Assembly: GCA_900554835.1 (NCBI GenBank)
Contig: USJD01000144.1
Span: forward strand, 1 to 9,074
Origin: an uncultured Prevotella sp.
Lineage (GTDB): Bacteria > Bacteroidota > Bacteroidia > Bacteroidales > Bacteroidaceae
DNA: 9,074 nt
Reading direction: 5' to 3'
Positions 1 to 5,817 of this stretch are shown piece after piece. Within the stretch, counting starts at the first letter, position 1, and the number at the start of each line of letters is the position of its first letter. Below the pieces are notes generated by a model. It had not been told where the DNA came from and did not search any database. It was given only the letters and a program-made list of their open reading frames with translations. The translations under genes were made by a program, and so were the position numbers.

Positions 1-805
1 GATTGTGAAGATTACTGCTGATGGGCTTGAGCAGATCAGACCTGCCAATAAGAAGATGCAGATCTGTTCTTTCCTGTGGGTTTATTATGGTTTCCCAACT
101 TCTACCTACGAGGGACGTAATGTGGAGGATGTGCGCTTTACCAATGGTTGCAACCTCGCCAAAACCGACGATGTGGAGGTGGATTGCTGCAGTGGTATTC
201 CTGATTCGGGTACGGGTATGGCTATGGGTTATGCTGCTGGTAAGGGTGTGCCTTACCAGCGTTGTATTGCCAAATATACGCCTACTTGGCCTCGTTCGTT
301 TACTCCAAGCAACCAGAGTATGCGCTCTTTGGTAGCTAAGATGAAACTGATACCTAACAAGGCGATGCTCAAAGGCAAGCGAGTTCTTTTCTGTGATGAC
401 AGTATCGTAAGAGGTACCCAGTTGCGTGATAATGTGAAGGTTCTTTTCGATCAGGCTGGTTTGAAGGAATGCCACATGCGAATCGCCTGTCCTCCATTGG
501 TTTACGGTTGTCCATTTATCAATTTCACTTCTTCCAAGAGCGACATGGAATTGATTACTCGTCGTATCATCGAGAAGTTTGAAGGCGATGCCAATAAGAA
601 TCTTGATAAATACGCTACTACGGGTTCTCCTGAATATCAGAGAATGGTGGACGAGATTGCGCGTCAACTCGGTTTGACTACTTTGAAGTTCAATACCATC
701 GAACAGTTGATCGAGGCGATCGGCTTGCCGAAATGCCAGGTCTGCACCCATTGCTTTGATGGCAGCAGCGACTATACTCTGCATGAATTTGCAGATCAGG
801 AATAA
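1..805 (+). CDS. purF: Amidophosphoribosyltransferase, C-terminal part (5' end outside window)
   Basis: This is the phosphoribosyltransferase half of glutamine PRPP amidotransferase, which makes 5-phosphoribosylamine from PRPP and glutamine as the first committed step of purine synthesis in the cytoplasm. The frame is open to the left edge (first full codon at base 2), so the GTG at base 5 is internal and the N-terminal glutaminase domain lies outside. Numbering residues from that GTG, the PRPP loop VLFCDDSIVRGTQ is at 127-139 and the PurF-like segment GIPDSGTGMAMGYA at 64-77. C169 (GCPF) and C244, C247 and C250 (CQVCTHC) align by eye with cysteine positions in Bacillus-type, Fe-S containing PurF. 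Bacteroidales can carry two PurF-like proteins, so it could be the paralogue rather than the main enzyme. The gene ends with TAA, 3 bases before a strong terminator hairpin. Confidence 0.9.
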   Translation, partial: IVKITADGLEQIRPANKKMQICSFLWVYYGFPTSTYEGRNVEDVRFTNGCNLAKTDDVEVDCCSGIPDSGTGMAMGYAAGKGVPYQRCIAKYTPTWPRSFTPSNQSMRSLVAKMKLIPNKAMLKGKRVLFCDDSIVRGTQLRDNVKVLFDQAGLKECHMRIACPPLVYGCPFINFTSSKSDMELITRRIIEKFEGDANKNLDKYATTGSPEYQRMVDEIARQLGLTTLKFNTIEQLIEAIGLPKCQVCTHCFDGSSDYTLHEFADQE

Positions 806-808
806 AAT

Positions 809-851
809 AAATGAGGGTGTGTCATGGTCTTATGACACACCCTCATTTTTT
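809..851. terminator. Bidirectional intrinsic terminator between convergent genes
   Basis: A perfect 17-bp inverted repeat (809-825 with 832-848) encloses a 6-base loop. On the + strand it ends in a T-rich run (846-851). On the - strand the sequence beyond the stem reads ATTTTATT. It starts 3 bases after the amidotransferase stop and lies 10 bases beyond the transporter stop, so it can terminate both transcripts. Confidence 0.93.
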
Positions 852-861
852 GATTGGGCGT

Positions 862-1740
862 TTATTTTTGTTTCCGTAGAATAATCAGGGTTACACCGGC
901 AAGAATAGCAACAATACCGAGCGCAAGCTGCAGGGTAAAGGATTCTCCAAAAATGCAGACGCCAATCACGACTGCGGTAACAGGTTCCAAGGCTCCCATG
1001 ATGGCAGCAGGGGTACTGCCGATGAGATTGATGGAAATCGTCATGAAGAAGAGCGAGAGTACCGTTGGCAAAAGAGCGAGTTGGGCTGCACAGAGCCACT
1101 GCTTCGGTGTTTCCAACATTTGGAAATTCTCACCCGAAATCCACGTGAAAAGGGCAACGGTTATCAGACCGAATACCAATATCCAGAAGGTGAATTTGAC
1201 ATTCGACATGGTGTTGTTCTTCCACTGGTTGATGGAGATGATATAAACCGCATAGAGCAGGGAGGAGGCCATCACAAGGGCAAAACCCGCTGTGCTCAAC
1301 TTGGCATTTCCATCTCCCTGATAAAGGAGTCCGACGCCTGAAACGGCGAGAAGAATGGCGATGGTACTGGTCCAGGTGACCTTCTCATGGAAGAAAGCGG
1401 TCATCAGGATTGCAGTCATGATCGGATAGACAAAAAGCAGGGTACTTGCGATTCCTGCTGCCATATAGTGGAAACTGACATAGAGCGTAGTGGAAGAGAG
1501 AGCGAAGAAACTGCCTAAACATGCCAGACGGATGGCATGACCCCACTTGATGGCGAAACTTTCACGGCGTACCAGTAAGACGATGGCAAACATCGCTACT
1601 GCTAAAAGATAGCGATAGGTCAGGACGGAACCAGAAGAAAATCCGTCATGGTAGAGTTCTAAAGTACCCAATGGGTTGGTACCATAACAAACGGCGGCAA
1701 TGATGCCCGCCAGAAAACCTTTAACTTGATTACTGTTCAC
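862..1740 (-). CDS. DMT superfamily (EamA) inner-membrane transporter
   Basis: A 292-residue protein with about ten hydrophobic helices, roughly residues 7-25, 36-57, 68-88, 94-116, 125-140, 150-170, 180-200, 216-235, 241-265 and 270-287. This is the usual duplicated EamA layout (two five-helix halves). The paired signatures are YPIMTAILMTAFFHEKVT in the first half and LEPVTAVVIGVCIFGESFT in the second; both place an acidic residue after a Pro-containing helix, as in the family. The short basic tail (RKQK) fits a cytoplasmic C-terminus. EamA proteins export or import small metabolites such as amino acids or purines; the substrate cannot be read from sequence. The start is GTG: the upstream frame has no ATG before an in-frame stop at 1765-1767, and the next Met is residue 50. 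No Shine-Dalgarno site is visible; the leader is A-rich. It appears to be a single-gene unit. Confidence 0.92.
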   Translation of the reverse strand: MNSNQVKGFLAGIIAAVCYGTNPLGTLELYHDGFSSGSVLTYRYLLAVAMFAIVLLVRRESFAIKWGHAIRLACLGSFFALSSTTLYVSFHYMAAGIASTLLFVYPIMTAILMTAFFHEKVTWTSTIAILLAVSGVGLLYQGDGNAKLSTAGFALVMASSLLYAVYIISINQWKNNTMSNVKFTFWILVFGLITVALFTWISGENFQMLETPKQWLCAAQLALLPTVLSLFFMTISINLIGSTPAAIMGALEPVTAVVIGVCIFGESFTLQLALGIVAILAGVTLIILRKQK

Positions 1741-1777
1741 TTTTTTGTTTTTTATATTGTTGATTCATTTTGGGCAG

Positions 1778-1785
1778 CAAAGGTA
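1778..1785 (-). promoter_or_regulatory. -7 promoter element for the EamA transporter
   Basis: Read on the - strand this is TACCTTTG, an exact TAnnTTTG element. It lies 37 bases before the GTG start, giving an inferred leader of about 30 bases. No good TTG box is seen 19-21 bases further upstream, so only half of the consensus is present. Confidence 0.62.
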
Positions 1786-1846
1786 CTCATTATTTTGATA
1801 AAAAACGCTTTTATTCCAGCATTTTTCCTTTTTTTGTATTTTTCTC

Positions 1847-1877
1847 TTTGTCCTTCGGGTGAAAAGTTGTACTTTTG
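1847..1877 (+). promoter_or_regulatory. Bacteroidota promoter for the GNAT-nitrilase/menC/menE run
   Basis: TTTG at 1847-1850 and TACTTTTG at 1870-1877 are separated by exactly 19 bases, a complete match to the Bacteroidota housekeeping consensus TTTG-N19-21-TAnnTTTG. Transcription would begin near 1882-1884, leaving a leader of about 55 bases. The position also argues against a TTG start at 1875, which falls inside the -7 box. Confidence 0.82.
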
Positions 1878-1886
1878 CCCCCAAAT

Positions 1887-1918
1887 ATCGGTTTTTTCAT
1901 TGAAACCGATGATGGTTT
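1887..1918 (+). promoter_or_regulatory. 5' leader hairpin with an alternative pairing
   Basis: ATCGGTTT (1887-1894) and AAACCGAT (1903-1910) form a perfect 8-bp stem with an 8-base loop. The AAACC of the right arm can instead pair with GGTTT at 1914-1918 across a 6-base loop; the two hairpins exclude each other. The first stem starts only a few bases after the predicted transcription start. It may simply protect the mRNA 5' end; there is no U-tract, so it is not a terminator. Confidence 0.5.
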
Positions 1919-1937
1919 AAAGATAAAAAGTTGTATT

Positions 1938-3467
1938 ATGGAACCCATTCGTAAAATCGAAAAGGTGAGCCTGAGAAATCTCCGCATGGAGGATTATGAC
2001 CAGCTCGCTAAATCTTTCAAGCGTATCTACGCTGATTCTGACGTGTTCTGGACACGCCAGCAAATCAAGAAACTCATTACTATATTTCCTGAAGGTCAGG
2101 TTGTCATCATCGTGGATGATAAGATTGTAGGATGTGCCCTGTCTATCATCGTTAATTATAATATGGTGAAGGGTGATCATACCTATGCACAGGTGACTGG
2201 TAACGAGACTTTCAATACACACGATCCTAATGGTAATATTCTCTATGGTATTGAGGTGTTTATTCATCCTGATTACCGTGGCTTGCGATTGGCACGCCGT
2301 ATGTACGAGTATCGCAAGGAATTGTGCGAAAAGTTGAATCTGAAGGCGATCATGTTTGGTGGTCGTATTCCTAACTATCATAAGTATGCGGATCAGATGC
2401 GTCCGAAGGAGTATATCGAGAAGGTGCGCTCCCGTGAAATCTACGACCCGGTACTCACGTTCCAGTTGAGCAATGATTTCCACGTACGTCGTGTTATCCG
2501 CAATTATCTGCCAAGTGATGAGGAGAGTGAACACTGCGCCACACTGTTGCAGTGGGATAATATCTATTACCAGCCACCAACGGATAGTTTTGTAGATAAG
2601 AAACCTACGGTGCGCATCGGATTGGTTCAGTGGCAGATGCGTCCTTATGCTTCTGTGGATGATCTCTTTGAACAGGTGGAGTTCTTCGTGGATTCCGTGT
2701 CTGACTATAAGAGTGATTTCATTCTTTTCCCAGAATACTTTAATGCTCCGCTGATGGCGAAGTTTAATGACATGGGTGAAGCGCAGAGTATTCGTGAAAT
2801 GGCTCAATATACGGAACAGATTCGTGACCGTTTCCGTGAGTTGGCTATCAGCTATAACATCAATATCATCACGGGTTCCATGCCACTGGTTAAGGAAGAC
2901 GGGGCACTTTATAATGTGGGCTTCCTCTGCCGCAGAGATGGTAGCGTGGATATGTATGAGAAGATTCACGTGACTCCTGATGAACAGAAATGTTGGGGAT
3001 TGACAGGTGGTAGCAAAATCCAGACTTTTGATACCGACTGTGGCAAGATAGGTATTGTCATCTGCTATGATGTGGAGTTCCCTGAACTCTCTCGTCTGAT
3101 GGCACAGGATGGTATGCAGATTCTCTTTGTACCATTTATGACCGATACGCAGAATGCCTACTCTCGTGTGAGAGTCTGTGCACAGGCGCGTGCTATCGAG
3201 AATGAGTGTTATGTGGCGATTGCAGGTAGTGTAGGCAACTTGCCTCGTGTGCATAATATGGATATCCAGTATGCGCAGAGTGCCGTATTTACGCCATGTG
3301 ATTTTGCTTTCCCTAATGATGGTAAACGCTCGGAGGCGACACCGAATACGGAAATGATCTTGATTTCGGATGTAGATTTGAATCTTCTCAATGAGTTGCA
3401 TACGTATGGTGCTGTTCGCAATATGCGCGACAGACGCAAGGATCTTTATGAATTGAAAAAGAAATAA
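1938..3467 (+). CDS. GNAT acetyltransferase / carbon-nitrogen hydrolase fusion protein
   Basis: A 509-residue two-domain cytoplasmic protein. Residues 10-200 are a GNAT N-acyltransferase: beta-strand GIEVFIHPDYRGLRLARRMY (104-123) carries the acetyl-CoA pyrophosphate loop RGLRLA. Residues 224-500 are a nitrilase-superfamily hydrolase with the full Glu-Lys-Cys triad: E266 in FPEYF, K342 in YEKIH and C376 in VICYDVEFPE. Both domains look intact. The fusion is a known but poorly characterised family (Bacillus subtilis YhcX type, common in Bacteroidota); the family predicts hydrolysis of an amide or nitrile and acyl transfer to an amine, but the substrate is unknown. The ATG at 1938 was chosen because the longer frame begins with a TTG inside the promoter -7 box. 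The stop overlaps the menC start, so the two are probably translationally coupled. Confidence 0.93.
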   Translation: MEPIRKIEKVSLRNLRMEDYDQLAKSFKRIYADSDVFWTRQQIKKLITIFPEGQVVIIVDDKIVGCALSIIVNYNMVKGDHTYAQVTGNETFNTHDPNGNILYGIEVFIHPDYRGLRLARRMYEYRKELCEKLNLKAIMFGGRIPNYHKYADQMRPKEYIEKVRSREIYDPVLTFQLSNDFHVRRVIRNYLPSDEESEHCATLLQWDNIYYQPPTDSFVDKKPTVRIGLVQWQMRPYASVDDLFEQVEFFVDSVSDYKSDFILFPEYFNAPLMAKFNDMGEAQSIREMAQYTEQIRDRFRELAISYNINIITGSMPLVKEDGALYNVGFLCRRDGSVDMYEKIHVTPDEQKCWGLTGGSKIQTFDTDCGKIGIVICYDVEFPELSRLMAQDGMQILFVPFMTDTQNAYSRVRVCAQARAIENECYVAIAGSVGNLPRVHNMDIQYAQSAVFTPCDFAFPNDGKRSEATPNTEMILISDVDLNLLNELHTYGAVRNMRDRRKDLYELKKK

Positions 3468-4585
3468 TGTACAAGATAGAGATATCGGAGCGGACGCTCC
3501 ATTTCAAGGTGCCGGCAGGAACATCGAGAGGCGTTTATACCACCCGGCATAGTTTCTTCCTCACGTTATCCTCGGATGAAGTGCCGGGCGTGAAAGGTGT
3601 GGGCGAATGTGCTACGCTCCCGGATTTGAGCTGTGATGCGAAACCGGAATATGAGGCGACGTTGCGTCAGGTCTGTCAACTGGTGGAACAGATGGGGCGT
3701 ATTCCGTATGATATGATTCGTGCCTATCCGAGCATTACTTTTGGATTGGAATCGGCATTTGCAGACTTCTTCCATCAGGTAAAGGTGGCTGCAACTGCTG
3801 ATCCTTCCTCTGTCATCTTGAAGGAATTTGCGGTACCGGCTTGGGCAAATGGCTTGGGAAAATTGTATGATACGCCTTTTGCACGCGGGGAAGCGGGGAT
3901 TACCATCAACGGACTGGTGTGGATGGGCTCTTACGATGAAATGTTAGGAAGACTGGAGGAGAAACTGAAAGAAGGTTTCCATTGTGTGAAACTGAAGATT
4001 GGTGCCATCGACTTCCTGAAAGAACTGGATTTGATCAAGTGTATCAGAGAGCGCTATTCCAAGGAGGAGGTGCAACTGCGTGTGGATGCCAATGGAGGTT
4101 TCTCACCAGAGGATGCGATGAGTCGCCTGGAAACATTGGCAAGATACGATATTCATTCCATCGAACAGCCTATCAAACAGCATCAGTGGCCTAAGTTGGC
4201 TGAACTCTGCCGGGAAACTCCGTTGCCGATTGCGCTTGATGAGGAACTGATCGGCGTCAATGTCCGTTCGATGAAGCAGGCGCTATTGGATACCATCCGT
4301 CCGCAATATATTGTTTTGAAACCTTCGCTCCATGGAGGTATGTATGGATGTGAGGAATGGATCTCCCTTGCCCGGGAAAGAGGAATTGGGAGTTGGATTA
4401 CATCCGCTTTGGAAAGCAATGTAGGACTGAATGCGATTGCCCATTTCTGTGCGAAGGTCTATGGAGAGGAAGCGTATGGTGCTGAGGCTCCTATGGCACA
4501 AGGACTTGGAACCGGACAGTTGTTTGAGGATAATTTGCCGAGCCGATTAGAGATTCGGGGAGAAAAATTGTTTTTTCTTCCCTAA
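3467..4585 (+). CDS. menC: o-Succinylbenzoate synthase (MenC), enolase superfamily
   Basis: Predicted to dehydrate SHCHC to o-succinylbenzoate in menaquinone synthesis. The 372-residue protein has an N-terminal capping domain (about 1-120, including GVGECATLPDL at 44-54) and a TIM barrel. Enolase-superfamily catalytic residues are all present: K175 and K177 in VKLKIG, metal ligands D207 (VDANGG), E233 (IEQP) and D258 (ALDEEL), and K285 (LKPSLHGG). ESNVGLNAIAHF (316-327) is typical of MenC. Sequence alone resembles dipeptide epimerases and N-succinylamino-acid racemases as well; the menE gene 41 bases downstream decides for MenC. The ATG overlaps the upstream stop by one base (TAATG) and no separate Shine-Dalgarno site is obvious, so translation probably relies on re-initiation. 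Confidence 0.88.
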   Translation: MYKIEISERTLHFKVPAGTSRGVYTTRHSFFLTLSSDEVPGVKGVGECATLPDLSCDAKPEYEATLRQVCQLVEQMGRIPYDMIRAYPSITFGLESAFADFFHQVKVAATADPSSVILKEFAVPAWANGLGKLYDTPFARGEAGITINGLVWMGSYDEMLGRLEEKLKEGFHCVKLKIGAIDFLKELDLIKCIRERYSKEEVQLRVDANGGFSPEDAMSRLETLARYDIHSIEQPIKQHQWPKLAELCRETPLPIALDEELIGVNVRSMKQALLDTIRPQYIVLKPSLHGGMYGCEEWISLARERGIGSWITSALESNVGLNAIAHFCAKVYGEEAYGAEAPMAQGLGTGQLFEDNLPSRLEIRGEKLFFLP

Positions 4586-4626
4586 GTCTCCTGTTCTTTC
4601 TTTTTGAAACCAATAAAGGGAATACG

Positions 4627-5685
4627 ATGGACTTGAAGGATTTTTTAGAGATATGGGGAAATGAGGAGGACAGGGTGCTGGTGCATACCAGTGGCTCTAC
4701 CGGTAAACCGAAGGAGATGTGGGTCGAGAAGGACAAGATGCGAAACTCGGCTCGCATTACCTGTGATTTCTTGGGAATTCAGTCCGGTGACTCTGCATTT
4801 CTCTGTTTGCCTCTCGATTATATTGCAGGCAAAATGATGACAGTGAGAAGCATCGAGAGAGAACTTCGGCTCGTTTGTGTCGAACCCTGTGGTCATCCTC
4901 TCTCCAGTGAAGCACTTCAGCAGGCTACTGCTGTTGATTTTCATACATCATCTTCCTGCTCTGCTTCTACGATTTTAGAGAAAGGTATCGATTTTGCTGC
5001 CATGGTGCCGATGCAGGTATTCAATTCGCTCAGCGTGCCAGAAGAAAGGGAAAGGTTGGGGAAAATTAAAAACCTGATCATTGGGGGTGGAGCGATTGAT
5101 GAGGCACTCGCTGCTGAATTGATGACTTTGCCGGAAGAGGTTGCAGTTTGGAGTACTTATGGCATGACGGAGACGCTGTCGCATATCGCCTTGAGACGAC
5201 TGAACGGACCGGATGCGAGTGAATGGTATCATCCCTTTGATAGCGTAAAGGTGGAAGTGAACCAGGAGGGATGTCTTGTGATTGATGCACCCTTGGTTTG
5301 TGCTGAAAAGTTAGTGACCAATGATATTGCTGAACTGAAAGTGATGGATGCTTCCGAGTCATGGGGTAGCCATCGGGTTGCCTTTCGTATCAAGGGCAGG
5401 AAAGATTTTGTGATCTGTTCCGGCGGTGTGAAAATTCAGATAGAGGAGATGGAGGATAAACTTCGCCCATTTCTCCTGTCTCCGTTTATGATAACGAAGA
5501 AGAAGGATGAAAAGTTTGGGGAAATGGCTGTACTCGTCTCTGAAGATGTGGATCTGAAAGAAGTAGAACGGGTTTGTAAGGAGCAACTTCCTAAATTCTG
5601 GGTGCCGAAACAGTTCATCCATGTTGACAAGATACCGATGACGGAAACGGGAAAAGTAAAAAGAGGGGGCTTTTTCGAAAAATAA
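4627..5685 (+). CDS. menE: o-Succinylbenzoate-CoA ligase (MenE), short form
   Basis: An ANL-superfamily adenylating enzyme predicted to activate o-succinylbenzoate with ATP and CoA in the step after MenC. Motifs in order: P-loop TSGSTGKPKE (21-30), YGMTE (178-182), TND (231-233, the position of the usual TGD), RIKGRKDFVICSGGVKI (254-270, hinge region) and PMTETGKVKR (337-346) with catalytic K343. At 352 residues it is about 100 shorter than E. coli MenE; the P-loop lies near residue 21 rather than about 150, so most of the usual N-terminal subdomain is absent. All catalytic motifs remain, and a short MenE is, from memory, usual in Bacteroidales. The ATG is set by AAAGGG at 4615-4620, 6 bases upstream. 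No strong terminator follows. Confidence 0.87.
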   Translation: MDLKDFLEIWGNEEDRVLVHTSGSTGKPKEMWVEKDKMRNSARITCDFLGIQSGDSAFLCLPLDYIAGKMMTVRSIERELRLVCVEPCGHPLSSEALQQATAVDFHTSSSCSASTILEKGIDFAAMVPMQVFNSLSVPEERERLGKIKNLIIGGGAIDEALAAELMTLPEEVAVWSTYGMTETLSHIALRRLNGPDASEWYHPFDSVKVEVNQEGCLVIDAPLVCAEKLVTNDIAELKVMDASESWGSHRVAFRIKGRKDFVICSGGVKIQIEEMEDKLRPFLLSPFMITKKKDEKFGEMAVLVSEDVDLKEVERVCKEQLPKFWVPKQFIHVDKIPMTETGKVKRGGFFEK

Positions 5686-5687
5686 TA

Positions 5688-5729
5688 GTGAAAAAGATAC
5701 TTCTTGTAGCACTGGTTGCTTGCAATTAA
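5688..5729 (+). other. 13-codon ORF resembling a truncated lipoprotein signal peptide
   Basis: Starting at GTG two bases after the menE stop, the frame reads MKKILLVALVACN and then TAA. This is a basic n-region, a hydrophobic core and a lipobox-like LVAC followed by one residue, exactly where a lipoprotein would be cleaved, and nothing follows in frame. It could be the remnant of a lost lipoprotein gene, a real micro-peptide translated by coupling to menE, or chance. The GH35 promoter -33 box lies over its last codons. No close Shine-Dalgarno site is seen (AGAGGGGG ends 18 bases upstream). Confidence 0.35.
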
Positions 5730-5753
5730 GATATTTTTTTGTATTTTTGCAAG
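5719..5753. repeat. 7-bp inverted repeat spanning the GH35 promoter
   Basis: CTTGCAA (5719-5725) and TTGCAAG (5747-5753) are perfect inverted copies with 21 bases between them. One arm covers the -33 box and the other covers the end of the -7 box. That is a plausible operator geometry, but part of each arm is fixed by the promoter consensus itself, so chance is a real alternative. Confidence 0.4.
5720..5749 (+). promoter_or_regulatory. Bacteroidota promoter for the GH35 gene
   Basis: TTG at 5720-5722 and TATTTTTG (TAnnTTTG) at 5742-5749 are 19 bases apart. Predicted initiation is near 5755, giving a leader of about 60 A/T-rich bases before the ATG at 5818. The upstream in-frame ATG at 5758 would then be almost leaderless, which supports the 5818 start. 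Confidence 0.78.
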
Positions 5754-5817
5754 TGGAATGAGAATTCTATGGTTAAAATCGAAATCTAATAATAATTATA
5801 TATCAAAGACTAACAAG

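Noticed and set aside
1875..1937. Upstream TTG start that would lengthen the GNAT-nitrilase protein by 21 residues
   Set aside because: The TTG is part of the promoter -7 box TACTTTTG, so it lies before the predicted transcription start, and the extra residues do not resemble a GNAT N-terminus.
1917..3401. Long antisense open frame (494 codons) opposite the GNAT-nitrilase gene
   Set aside because: The translation has no recognisable domain and is rich in His, Ile, Thr and Arg, as expected from reading the complement of a biased coding frame. The sense protein has intact catalytic motifs in both domains, a promoter and a coupled downstream gene.
5658..5675. Possible terminator hairpin AAAAAG/CTTTTT at the end of menE
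   Set aside because: The stem is six mostly A-T pairs inside the coding sequence and is followed by CGAAAAAT rather than a T-run.
5716..5817. Upstream starts (5716, 5758) for the GH35 protein
   Set aside because: 5716 precedes the -7 box and 5758 sits only about 3 bases after the predicted transcription start. Only the 5818 start places the signal peptide at the N-terminus.
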